From Bryobacteraceae bacterium (GTDB lineage Bacteria; Acidobacteriota; Terriglobia; Bryobacterales; Bryobacteraceae), in NCBI GenBank assembly GCA_019187195.1, contig JABAQT010000039.1, positions 75,193 through 114,300 on the forward strand: DNA of 39,108 bases, written 5' to 3'. Under the pieces are notes generated by a model. It was not told where the DNA came from and searched no databases. It saw nothing but the letters and a program-made list of their open reading frames with translations. Position 1 is the first letter of the stretch. Each line of letters starts with the position of its first letter. Below are positions 24,317 to 32,171 of this stretch, in pieces. The translations under genes were made by a program, and so were the position numbers.

Positions 24317-25444
24317 CTACACGGCCTGGATGACGGCGCTGACGGGTTTTGAGCCGACGGGAATCATGGTGAACAGGGCGGCGGGGAACCTGGACTTGCG
24401 GGCCGTGGACTGGATGAGAATGACCGCCATGTCACCGCTTCGTCTGTTGAGGACCAGAGCGTACTGGTTGTTGGGCGTGATGACGACGTGCGTTGGTTCG
24501 GAGCCCACCTGCGCGACAGCCACAACCTTCCGGGAATCGATGTTGATGATGGTCACCTGATTGGATTGCGGGTTGGTGACGAAGAGGAATTCCGGAGAAT
24601 TGGGGGTGGCGGGAGAGGCGGCCATGGCGGCCGGCGCGCGGCCGGCGAGAACAGTCTGGTCCACCTGTGTGCTGAAGGGGAAGACGATGGCGACGGCATC
24701 GGAGCCTTCACCGGTGATGAACAATTGTCCGCGATCAGCCTTGTAGCAGAAATAGTCAGGGCGCATGGCGAGGGGAAGGCGGACCACGACGCGAGTGGAG
24801 ACGGTGTCGAAGATGGACAAGAGCCGTTTCTGAAGGTGGGCGGCGGCCCACTGGCGGCCATCCTTGCGAAAGCTGACGGCTCCGAGGGGAGATCCGCAAT
24901 CGATGATCTTCAGGCGTTGGGATTCCAGGTCCGCCAATCCACAGGAGCCCATGGATCCGAAGCTGATGATGGCGCAGGGGTCATCGAGCGAGAGATCGAA
25001 GGAGACGGGTTCGTAGGGAAGAGGGATGCGGCGCAGCACTTCCATGGTTTCAAGACGTACCTGGACCAGTTGCAGGGGCTGGTTGAGGAGCACCCACAAC
25101 GAGTCTCCACGTGGGCTTAGGCGCATGTGGGTGGCGAGGCCGCCGAGAGCGGTCCAACGCTCGCGGCGTAGTTGTGTGGCGGAGATTTCGTGAATGGTTC
25201 CGGTGGAGGGAGTGAGCGCGTAGACCACCCGGCGGGCATCGTGGCTGACGAGTTCGGTGGGCGCGGCGTCGAGGCGGACGTGCCTTACCAGGGCGAAGGC
25301 GTTGAGGTCGACGGCGGCAACCACGTGGCCGTCTTCATTGGCGACGAAGGCGAAGCCGGAAAAGGGTTTGGCGCGGCCGGAACAACCGGCGAAAGTGACA
25401 GCGGCTCCCGACAGGAACGAGCGGCGGGTGAAGGAGTGATCCAT
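24317..25444 (-). CDS. Exported seven-bladed beta-propeller (YVTN-type) lipoprotein-like protein
   Basis: A 375-residue product. The frame is open further upstream to 25570, but ATG at 25444 gives MDHSFTRRSFLSGAAVTFAGC, a Tat-type twin arginine followed by a lipobox-like FAGC at 18-21, so it is likely exported folded and perhaps lipid-anchored. The body is repeats of about 40-45 residues with the YVTN/lactonase look: FAFVANEDGHVVAAVDLNAFALVRHVRL, and near the end EFLFVTNPQSNQVTIINIDSRKVVAVAQVGSEPTHVVITPNNQYALVLNRRSGDMAVI. Such propellers are usually binding scaffolds; some are lactonases. Genes of this type in acidobacteria are generally without known role. It diverges from the TPR gene across 178 bases containing a large hairpin. 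Confidence 0.75.
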   Translation of the reverse strand: MDHSFTRRSFLSGAAVTFAGCSGRAKPFSGFAFVANEDGHVVAAVDLNAFALVRHVRLDAAPTELVSHDARRVVYALTPSTGTIHEISATQLRRERWTALGGLATHMRLSPRGDSLWVLLNQPLQLVQVRLETMEVLRRIPLPYEPVSFDLSLDDPCAIISFGSMGSCGLADLESQRLKIIDCGSPLGAVSFRKDGRQWAAAHLQKRLLSIFDTVSTRVVVRLPLAMRPDYFCYKADRGQLFITGEGSDAVAIVFPFSTQVDQTVLAGRAPAAMAASPATPNSPEFLFVTNPQSNQVTIINIDSRKVVAVAQVGSEPTHVVITPNNQYALVLNRRSGDMAVILIQSTARKSRFPAALFTMIPVGSKPVSAVIQAV

Positions 25445-25557
25445 CAAGGCGGATGCTTTCAGTTTCGCACGGTTGAGCAGGAAGCAGCGGGTTGTGAATT
25501 CACCGGAAGAGTTAACACTTGCGGCCAGAACATTTCGGCATCTCGATCGTACATATG

Positions 25558-25593
25558 GAAAACGGACCATTCGCGGGGCTCAGGTCCGTTTTC
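25558..25593 (+). terminator. Perfect 11-bp hairpin with A/T tracts in the leader of the TPR gene
   Basis: GAAAACGGACC (25558-25568) pairs exactly with GGTCCGTTTTC (25583-25593) around a 14-base loop. A GC stem with an A-run before and a T-run after is the build of an intrinsic terminator, and it works on paper in both directions. No plus-strand gene ends upstream of it: both neighbours diverge. It therefore either attenuates the TPR transcript, which starts 30 bases later, or ends a short unannotated RNA. Confidence 0.55.
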
Positions 25594-25622
25594 AAAGCAA
25601 TTCGCCAGCGAGGAGGTGGCTA

Positions 25623-26921
25623 ATGGGACGGGTGTTCTTCGTGTGTCTGACGGCATGCGGCCTGTTCGCGCAAACCAGCGTGAAATGGGATTCCGTGCTG
25701 AACCACGCGACGTGGCTGGCGCGGCAGGGCAAGTACGCGGAAGCGGAAAAGGCGTACCTTGCCGCCATCGAAGAGGCGCGCGGCTTTCCCGCCGAAGACA
25801 TGCGTCTAGCCAATGCCTGGAACAACCTGGGGGCGCTCTATCACCAACTCGGCCGTTATGAGGAGGCGGAGAGGCTGTATACGCAGGCTCTGCCCGCCTA
25901 CGAGAGATTGCGTGGGATGGCGCGCGCTTCCTACTCAGCGGTATTGAACAATCTGGCTGAAGTGCGCAGAGTGCGCGGAGATTTTTCCGGAGCGGAAAAG
26001 CTTTACCGGGAAGCGATCGAGGTGAGGGAGAAGATCAACCCGGAAGACGTGGAACTCGCCTCGCCGCTCAACAACCTGGCGGTGATGCTGAATCAGGAGG
26101 GGCGTCCAGGGGAGGCCGAACCGCTGGTACGGCGGGCTCTGCGGCTATGGGAAGACACTTATGGGCCGAAGCACAGACAGGTGGCGGCGGGGTTGAACAC
26201 GCTGGGCGAGGCATTGAGGCTTCTTGGGCGGGAAGAAGAATCGGAGCAGTGCCACCGGCGCGCAGCCGAATTGCGCCGCGAAATTCTTCGGCCCGATGAT
26301 CCCGAACTGGCGGCCGGCCTCAGCAATCTCGGTTCGGTGCTCAACCGCCAGGGAAAGTATAGCGAGGCGGCACAACTCTATCGCGAGGCGATAGCGTTGC
26401 GGGAAAAAGCGCTGGGTCCCAATCATCCGAAGCTGGCTTTCCTGCTGAACAACCTGGGGACGACCCTGCAGAAGATGGGGAAGAAGAAGGAGGCCGAGGA
26501 TCTTTATCGCCGTGCCATGGACATAATGGAAGCGTCGGGCGCGGCGGGAAACCCGGAATACGCGAAGGTGGTGGAGAACCTCGGGGGGCTGTTCCTGGGA
26601 GCGGGGAAAGTGAAGGGCGCCGAGGCGCTGTACACGCGGGCGGTGGCGGTGAGGGAGAGGGCGCTTGGGCCGCGCAGCGGCGCCCTGGCGGACTGTTACG
26701 AATGGATGGCCGGCTTCTACCTGCGGCTTGGGCGCCTGACGGAGGCGGAGCGGTACTTGAAACGGGCCATCGAGACGCACGAAGCCGCGTTCGGACCAGC
26801 ATCGGGCGAGGTGGTTCGAAGCCTGAAGCTGCTGGGTGACCTATACACGGCGGAGAAGAGAACCGCCCAGGCCGAGAACGTGCGGCGGCGCGTCGACTCG
26901 ATCGAGCACAGTTTCCGCTGA
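25623..26921 (+). CDS. Secreted tetratricopeptide (TPR) repeat protein
   Basis: A 432-residue product. ATG 25623 follows AGGAGG by six bases and opens a signal peptide (MGRVFFVCLTACGLFAQT); earlier in-frame starts lie across the leader hairpin and are rejected. From about residue 25 the protein is a run of roughly 42-residue units of the kinesin-light-chain/TPR_12 kind: AWNNLGALYHQLGRYEEAERLYTQALP, VLNNLAEVRRVRGDFSGAEKLYREAIEVREK, SPLNNLAVMLNQEGRPGEAEPLVRRALRLWE, and so on to the end, about nine units with the 'LG-x3-GR-x2-EA-x2-YL-x-RA' pattern. Such arrays bind proteins; none of the units carries a catalytic domain. The partner is unknown. A 7-bp hairpin sits on its stop codon. Confidence 0.85.
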   Translation: MGRVFFVCLTACGLFAQTSVKWDSVLNHATWLARQGKYAEAEKAYLAAIEEARGFPAEDMRLANAWNNLGALYHQLGRYEEAERLYTQALPAYERLRGMARASYSAVLNNLAEVRRVRGDFSGAEKLYREAIEVREKINPEDVELASPLNNLAVMLNQEGRPGEAEPLVRRALRLWEDTYGPKHRQVAAGLNTLGEALRLLGREEESEQCHRRAAELRREILRPDDPELAAGLSNLGSVLNRQGKYSEAAQLYREAIALREKALGPNHPKLAFLLNNLGTTLQKMGKKKEAEDLYRRAMDIMEASGAAGNPEYAKVVENLGGLFLGAGKVKGAEALYTRAVAVRERALGPRSGALADCYEWMAGFYLRLGRLTEAERYLKRAIETHEAAFGPASGEVVRSLKLLGDLYTAEKRTAQAENVRRRVDSIEHSFR

Positions 26922-26933
26922 AGCGCTCAGCGG
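26915..26933 (+). other. Hairpin over the TPR stop codon
   Basis: CCGCTGA (26915-26921) and TCAGCGG (26927-26933) form a perfect 7-bp stem with a five-base loop; the stop TGA is in the 5' arm. There is no T-run, so readthrough into the amidase gene is possible. Confidence 0.45.
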
Positions 26934-26938
26934 GACGC

Positions 26939-26964
26939 GTTCCTTCTGCGATGATGGAAGGAAC
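26939..26964 (+). promoter_or_regulatory. Hairpin that hides the amidase ribosome-binding site
   Basis: GTTCCTTC (26939-26946) pairs perfectly with GAAGGAAC (26957-26964) around a ten-base loop. The 3' arm is the amidase Shine-Dalgarno (GGAAGGAA), two bases before the ATG at 26967. Folding would block initiation unless something opens the stem. Confidence 0.55.
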
Positions 26965-26966
26965 AC

Positions 26967-28181
26967 ATGGCGAACACTGGAATGCTGGCCCGCTGTATAG
27001 CGGGCGAGGTGAACGCGGAGTATTTCGAGGAGCGCATCCGGAAGGAAGAGCCGCGGCTGCACGCATGGGTGGAAACGAGGCTCGAATCCCATTCCACCGG
27101 CGGCCCGCTGAAGGGCGTTCCCTACGGCGCCAAGGATATCGTGGAAGCGCGCGGATACCGGACCACGTATGGTTCGGCGCTCTTTGCGGATCACATCAGC
27201 AGCGAGGACGCGGCGCTGGTGGAGCTGCTGCGATCGAAGGGCGCGTTGTTGCTGGGCAAGACGCAGACCACCTCGTTTGCTTACTTCGATCCCGCGCCGA
27301 CGCGGAACCCGCACAAGCCTGATCACACACCAGGGGGAAGTTCGAGCGGATCGGCGGCGGCGGTGGCGGCGGGAATGGCTCCGTTCGCGATCGGGACGCA
27401 GACGCAGGGTTCCATCATCCGGCCGGCCTCCTTTTGCGGGGTGGTTGGGATCAAACCGACTTTCGATCTGCTTCCGGTGAAGGGAATCATGCCGTTTGCC
27501 CCTTCACTTGATACGGCGGGATTTTTCACGCAGACGGCGCTGGATCTGCGGTTGCTGTGGCAGGCGCTGGGAAATGGAGTGGATTCGGGGTTGCCGCCGG
27601 TCTACGGGATGATCGAGCCGCCGGTGGACCCGGAGATGCATGAGGCTTTTCTGGAGGCCATTCAGAGCCTGAGCCAATATGGCTGCGTCGTGAAGCGGGC
27701 CGATCCGCCAGAGAGTTTCGAGCAGGCGTTGAACGCCGTGCGTCTGATTCAGACCTACGAGGGTGCGAGAACGCTCGAGGAGACATACAAGCGGCACGGC
27801 GCGGCGGTGGGGAGAAAACTGGCGCAGTTGATTCAGGATGGGCTGGCGATGCCGGAGGAACCCTACCGCGAGGCGCTCGAGGTGTTGGTGAAGGCGCGGC
27901 GGGAGATGGCTGCTTTGTTTGAAACATATCCGGTGATTTTGTCACCGGCCGCGCCCGGGCCGGCTCCGTTCGGGCTGGGGTTCACGGGGGACCCGCGCTG
28001 CAACGCGGCGTGGACGGGGCTGCACGTTCCGGTGATTTCGATACCCATGCCTGTGGCGGAAGACGCGCTGCCCATGGGCCTGCAAATGGCAGCGGGGGCG
28101 AACCAGGAAGCGCTGCTGATCGCGGCGGCATGCCACTGCCAGGCATTGCTGACAGCGGGGGCGAAGACAGCTTCCGCGTAG
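26967..28181 (+). CDS. Amidase signature family hydrolase
   Basis: A 404-residue product, slightly shorter than the usual 450-500. The Ser-cisSer-Lys triad can be read: Lys56 in GVPYGAKDI, Ser125 in the glycine/serine motif GGSSSGSAAAVAAG (123-136), and nucleophile Ser149 in TQTQGSIIRPASFCG. Conserved 'GIKPTFDLLPVKGIMPFAPSLDTAGFFTQT' follows, then a less conserved C-terminal helical part. The family hydrolyses C-N bonds in amides, ureas (allophanate) or Glu-tRNA(Gln); with no gatB/gatC nearby and a short length it is probably a small-molecule amidase. No signal peptide, so cytoplasmic. It ends one base before the convergent Nramp-like gene. Translation may be controlled by the hairpin over its ribosome-binding site. 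Confidence 0.88.
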   Translation: MANTGMLARCIAGEVNAEYFEERIRKEEPRLHAWVETRLESHSTGGPLKGVPYGAKDIVEARGYRTTYGSALFADHISSEDAALVELLRSKGALLLGKTQTTSFAYFDPAPTRNPHKPDHTPGGSSSGSAAAVAAGMAPFAIGTQTQGSIIRPASFCGVVGIKPTFDLLPVKGIMPFAPSLDTAGFFTQTALDLRLLWQALGNGVDSGLPPVYGMIEPPVDPEMHEAFLEAIQSLSQYGCVVKRADPPESFEQALNAVRLIQTYEGARTLEETYKRHGAAVGRKLAQLIQDGLAMPEEPYREALEVLVKARREMAALFETYPVILSPAAPGPAPFGLGFTGDPRCNAAWTGLHVPVISIPMPVAEDALPMGLQMAAGANQEALLIAAACHCQALLTAGAKTASA

Positions 28182-28182
28182 G

Positions 28183-29637
28183 TCAGAATAGCCAGTCGCG
28201 GAGGCGCGGCCATTGCTGGGCGAAGGCGATGGCGGAAATGGCGAAGTAGAGGACACTGCAGCAGACAAGGCCCACGCAGGAGAACCAGTGGGGGCGCAAT
28301 TCGCGGGGGAGCAAGGTGAGCAGCACCCAGAGAGTGTGCAGTCCGGAGATGGCGAGCGCAATGTTCATCATCACGCCGCTGGCCACGGCAAGCACAAGCG
28401 GGTTGGGAGTTACCTTCAAAGTGATCAACCCCCATACGCCGTAGAGGGCCAGGATGGCGTAGTAGACGTACTTCACCTTGTTGCCGTCCACCTTTCTCAG
28501 CCGTCCCGCTCCCATCCAGATGACATCGGTCCAGCGGCGGCAGAGGTTATCGAGCTGGCTCACCTGGGTCGGCGCCATGATGAGGAAACCGCACAGCAGG
28601 GTAAGAAACCAGAAGATGGCTCCGTGCTGATCGGAGAAGGCTTTGGCCGACATGGCGGCGACCGCGTTGCCGTCGACATTCTTCACGCCGCGCACGAACT
28701 GGTAGCTGAACATGGCGGGTAAAGCCATGCCGAGGATGCAGCCGGGGAGCCAGAGGATGAGCTGATCGCGGCGGACATGGCGCAGCCAGCCGCGAAAACG
28801 GGAGATGTTCTCTCCATTCAAATCGAACGTCTTGCCGGTGTGAGAAAGTTTGATGGTGCGCCCGCCGACGGCGCTGGGGATGGCTCCCACGTTTCTGCCC
28901 ATGCCCCAGCCTTTGTCGCGCGCGTAGTTGGAGAAGGCGCTGTTGGTGAGTCCTCCGGCTCCGGCCACGGCCGCGAACGCGGCCAGCGTGGCCCAGTCGA
29001 AGCCGCCGGGGGGAAGAGACCCGAAGCGCGCGAAGCCGGACCCGATTTCCCACCACGTGGAGGGCTTGACGAACACGGCCACGACGAAACCGAGGAAGGC
29101 GAGGACCAGCGCCAGTTTGACGACCATCAGCTTCTCGAGGGCGTTGTAGATCTTGCCCCCGAAGATGAGGGGGACGAAAGCGGCAAGGAAGATGGCGTAG
29201 CCGAGAGTCTTGACCAGCGCCTCGTCGGCGCCGGTAGGGAGGCGGCCGAGGATCACGGCGGCCAGCGGCACGGCGGCGTTTGAGGAGAGGTAGGGCCACA
29301 TTCCGCCGGCGTCGAAGAAGAGATAGAAGAACGTCCAGAACTTCGGCCCCGGCCATGTGCGGAAGAAGCCGACGAAGATCGTCTCGCCGCAAAAGAGCGC
29401 ATAGCGCATGACGGCGAGGTTATAGAAGACCTGAAGGATGATGGCGAGGGTGGCGATCCACATGACGCGCCCGCCGTACTGCGCGGTGACGAGCGGTCCG
29501 AACAGCCATTCGCCGCCGCCGATGTTGGCTCCGACCATCAGGAGCCCCGGGCCGATGAGCGAGGTCCAGCGGGCGGCGAACCGCTGGGGCGGTTCCGGCA
29601 GCGCGTCCTTATCCCAGTCGGTAAACCCCGTGGTCAT
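28183..29637 (-). CDS. Nramp-related membrane transporter lacking the canonical metal motifs
   Basis: A 484-residue product with about eleven to twelve helices. The first helix reads LIGPGLLMVGANIGGGEW (27-44), which aligns with the Nramp helix 1 but has GANIGGGEW where Nramp metal transporters have DPGN. The helix-6 region (AGAGGLTNSAFSNYARDKGWGMG, about 238-260) lacks MPH and is followed by an unusual soluble insert of about 40 residues (NVGAIPSAVGGRTIKLSHTGKTFDLNGENISRFRGW). The overall LeuT-like fold order and 'GPGLL' start support Nramp relationship; the missing Asp and Met argue against manganese/iron transport, as in the known non-metal branches of the superfamily. It follows the amidohydrolase gene by 14 bases, so it may import or export that enzyme's substrate or product. 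Confidence 0.78.
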   Translation of the reverse strand: MTTGFTDWDKDALPEPPQRFAARWTSLIGPGLLMVGANIGGGEWLFGPLVTAQYGGRVMWIATLAIILQVFYNLAVMRYALFCGETIFVGFFRTWPGPKFWTFFYLFFDAGGMWPYLSSNAAVPLAAVILGRLPTGADEALVKTLGYAIFLAAFVPLIFGGKIYNALEKLMVVKLALVLAFLGFVVAVFVKPSTWWEIGSGFARFGSLPPGGFDWATLAAFAAVAGAGGLTNSAFSNYARDKGWGMGRNVGAIPSAVGGRTIKLSHTGKTFDLNGENISRFRGWLRHVRRDQLILWLPGCILGMALPAMFSYQFVRGVKNVDGNAVAAMSAKAFSDQHGAIFWFLTLLCGFLIMAPTQVSQLDNLCRRWTDVIWMGAGRLRKVDGNKVKYVYYAILALYGVWGLITLKVTPNPLVLAVASGVMMNIALAISGLHTLWVLLTLLPRELRPHWFSCVGLVCCSVLYFAISAIAFAQQWPRLRDWLF

Positions 29638-29651
29638 GAGGGGCCATGGTA

Positions 29652-30809
29652 TCAGAGAGTGAAGCGCAGGAGGCGGGAAGCGTTGGCGTTGTACACCTTG
29701 CGGAGGATGGAATCCGGCAACTCGAGGCCGTAGATGCGCCAGCGGCCCTGGGGCGGAACGGGCGCGGGGGCATAGTCGAAGTATTCATCCCCGGTTTCGA
29801 GGAAGCGGAAGTAGATTTCGTAGAGTTTTTCGCCGAAGATCTGTTGAGGGGTTTCGACGCCTCGAGGCACGGCATCGGTGCCGAAAAGGATGCGGTCCTG
29901 ATACCTGTCGAAGAACCTGCGCGCGGTTCGCGGCTGCCTTCCAAGTTCGCCGATGCGGGCGGCGATTTCGACGTACATGTTCGGATACTTGTCGAGCGCG
30001 GCGGCGACGTTGGCGAGGTTCTCGGCGAAGTTGCCCACGTGGAGCGTGATGAACTGAGTTTTCGGGTGCCGCTCGAGGACACGATTGCGCGCGGCGAGGA
30101 TTTCGGCGTTGCCGGGGAAGTCGCGGCCGTGGAAGGACCAATCCGGATGGTTGTTGAGCTCCTCGAAACGTTCGTTGTAACGGTCCGTGGCGAGGAAGAA
30201 CGCGGAGGGGTCGGAAACGTGGATGGCCACGGGGAGATGGTGAGCGGCGCAGGCTTCCCACATCAGGTCGAAGCGCCTGTCGTCCACTTTGACGAGAGGT
30301 CCGGAGGTGATGTTTTCGCGCAGGTAGAGACCCAGGGTCTTGAGCACCTTGAGGCCGCGCGCGCCGTCCCTTGCGGCCTGAGCGACGGCATCGGCCTGTA
30401 GTTTCGCGTAGCCGGGCTGATTGGCCTTATCCCACATGGGCTCGGTGAAGGTGAGGAAGCGGCCCGGATGCGCCTTGTCGTAGCGGGAAACAGCCTCACG
30501 CAAGCCGTCGCCGTAACCGCCGGTGAGGTTCACCATGGTGTGGAGGTTCGTGGCGTCCATGACGGGAAGAAGTTCCGAGGGAGGGGCGATGAACTTGCGG
30601 TCTCCGGTGAGAGAGACGCCCTTTTCCGCGCGCGCGGCCCAGGAGAGGTGTGCATGAATATCGATGACGGGAAAGCGCGCGCGGGCCACCCGGGTTTCCC
30701 TGACGTGGAGCATGGAGCGAGGCTGGTAATCCGTGATGTCGAGGGATTTTTTTTGAGCGAGGGCGGCCGCGCCGCAAAAGGACAGGAGGGCTTGCCTGCG
30801 AGTAGCCAT
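29652..30809 (-). CDS. Amidohydrolase family protein (amidohydrolase_2/ACMSD-like)
   Basis: A 385-residue product. The N-terminus MATRRQALLSFCGAAALAQ has a twin arginine and a hydrophobic stretch, a probable Tat or short Sec signal. The metal-binding pattern of the TIM-barrel amidohydrolases is visible: His52 and His54 in VIDIHAHL, a histidine in VAIHVSDP, one in FITLHVGNFAEN, and the Asp in ILFGTDAV near the C-terminus. This order fits the amidohydrolase_2 group (decarboxylases and lactonases such as ACMSD and related hydrolases). Substrate unknown. Upstream a TACAAT -10 box lies nine bases from the ATG and no ribosome-binding site is seen, so the mRNA may be leaderless. The transporter gene follows in the same operon. 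Confidence 0.85.
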   Translation of the reverse strand: MATRRQALLSFCGAAALAQKKSLDITDYQPRSMLHVRETRVARARFPVIDIHAHLSWAARAEKGVSLTGDRKFIAPPSELLPVMDATNLHTMVNLTGGYGDGLREAVSRYDKAHPGRFLTFTEPMWDKANQPGYAKLQADAVAQAARDGARGLKVLKTLGLYLRENITSGPLVKVDDRRFDLMWEACAAHHLPVAIHVSDPSAFFLATDRYNERFEELNNHPDWSFHGRDFPGNAEILAARNRVLERHPKTQFITLHVGNFAENLANVAAALDKYPNMYVEIAARIGELGRQPRTARRFFDRYQDRILFGTDAVPRGVETPQQIFGEKLYEIYFRFLETGDEYFDYAPAPVPPQGRWRIYGLELPDSILRKVYNANASRLLRFTL

Positions 30810-30818
30810 AGAAACGGG

Positions 30819-30847
30819 ATTGTAGCAATTCCGAATGATCCTGATAG
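30819..30847 (-). promoter_or_regulatory. Promoter -10 box very close to the amidohydrolase start
   Basis: On the minus strand TACAAT (complement of 30819-30824) matches five of six -10 positions, with a weak CTATCA 17 bases upstream. The predicted start of transcription falls within about three bases of the ATG at 30809, giving an essentially leaderless mRNA. Confidence 0.4.
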
Positions 30848-30873
30848 TTTGCGGACTGGCGGGATGAAAGCGA

Positions 30874-32088
30874 TCAGCGGATGGCCGCGGAGGCGGTTCC
30901 GGGTTTGAGGCGCGCAGTCATGTCGGCGAGGGCTGAACCGAAGTCGCGAGGCGCGGTGATGGTGTAGGCAAGGCCGCGGTAGGCCTTCAGCACCGAGTCG
31001 ATGGCGCCCTTCCAGGGGTTGCCGGTGGGATCGGGATTGTAGTTGAGGTAGAAGACGGGAACGCGGGTTTGGGCGTTTTCCTCGATGGCTTCCTTATCGA
31101 GTTTCCTGTCAAGCATGACCTTGGGGCCTACGAGGATAATGGCGTCCGGATCGCTCGACCGCGGACCGGCTCCCTTGAGGCCGACGTGTTCAGTGAGAAG
31201 CGAAGCCAGGAAGCGCGTCTTGCTGTCGGGGTCGGCAAGCTGGCGGTAACCGACAGTGCCGGTGTGAATGCCCCTGACCGCTTTGCCGAGGGCGGGGAAG
31301 TCGATCTTCGTGACATTGTCTTCGCGATAGATGACTTTCTCCTCCGACATGTTGAAGGCAGTGATGCTGAACCGTCCCACCCGCGGGAGTTGAGCCACGC
31401 CCCGGAGCATGGCGACGAGCGCGGCCACATCGCGAGGCTTCATGGCTGAATCGCTGTCGTTCGTAGTCGAGAAGTTGACGAGGAACTGAATGTGCAGCGG
31501 TTGACCGGCAGTGAGTTGTTTTGGCGGGCTTTGCTCGGCGAAGGGATCTTTGGGGGCCTCGGCTATGGTTTCCGGAGCAATGCCGGGCAGCACTCCCTTT
31601 TCGTTGGGCTTAACGGTAAACTCCCAGTGCGTGGAGCAGACATGTTCGCGTCCGTCACGCATCAGCCAATCCACGTGATAGTGGCCGGGACCGGCGAGAA
31701 ACTCGCCGGAAACCTCGGCAGCTCCGCCGGTATCCTCCGCGATGGAGGGAACCTGGATGCGGTCCACGAGGAAGAAGGACTCTCCCGGCCGGGAGTCCGG
31801 CGTGATGCGCGCCATGATTCGCAATCGTTGGGGGGGACCGATCAAATCCCGCATGGGAATCAGGGCGTTGTATCCAATGTGCGCGCGGAGGTCGAAGTCG
31901 AGTTGAGGACTGACGGCCGCTACCTCGCATTGGAGATCGGTGCGTTTTTCCTCTGATTCGAAGATGGCCAGGTCCGAGCCGAGGATGTGAAAACGCGATG
32001 TATTGAGAACAGTCTGCGAAGGGCAGAGTTCAGATATCGCGAGGCCTAAAAGCAGGACCCGGACAGAGGGTTTGCCGTGCGCCCACAT
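30874..32088 (-). CDS. Secreted protein of unknown function with a VWA-like C-terminal half
   Basis: A 404-residue product. ATG 32088 is preceded by AAAGGAAA at a good distance. A signal peptide is visible (VRVLLLGLAISELCPSQT). The N-terminal half (about 30-170) is beta-rich (FHILGSDLAIFESEEKRTDLQCEVAAVSPQLDFDLRAHIGYNALIPM; later GHYHVDWLMRDGREHVCSTHWEFTV). A Pro-rich linker follows (about 170-205). The C-terminal half alternates strands and helices (LHIQFLVNFST, GRFSITAFNMSEEKVIY, PDAIILVGPKVML, RVPVFYLNYNP), reminiscent of a von Willebrand A-like Rossmann fold without a clear metal site. I know similar 'conserved acidobacterial' secreted proteins but no function. The SH3-like lipoprotein gene lies 83 bases upstream on the same strand. 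Confidence 0.6.
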   Translation of the reverse strand: MWAHGKPSVRVLLLGLAISELCPSQTVLNTSRFHILGSDLAIFESEEKRTDLQCEVAAVSPQLDFDLRAHIGYNALIPMRDLIGPPQRLRIMARITPDSRPGESFFLVDRIQVPSIAEDTGGAAEVSGEFLAGPGHYHVDWLMRDGREHVCSTHWEFTVKPNEKGVLPGIAPETIAEAPKDPFAEQSPPKQLTAGQPLHIQFLVNFSTTNDSDSAMKPRDVAALVAMLRGVAQLPRVGRFSITAFNMSEEKVIYREDNVTKIDFPALGKAVRGIHTGTVGYRQLADPDSKTRFLASLLTEHVGLKGAGPRSSDPDAIILVGPKVMLDRKLDKEAIEENAQTRVPVFYLNYNPDPTGNPWKGAIDSVLKAYRGLAYTITAPRDFGSALADMTARLKPGTASAAIR

Positions 32089-32171
32089 GTTGGTTTCCTT
32101 TGTGATGGTTCGTGATTCAGCGGCACCTAACCACCATGTTAGCGCGCGAATCCGGACGCGGCAGGTTCCAC

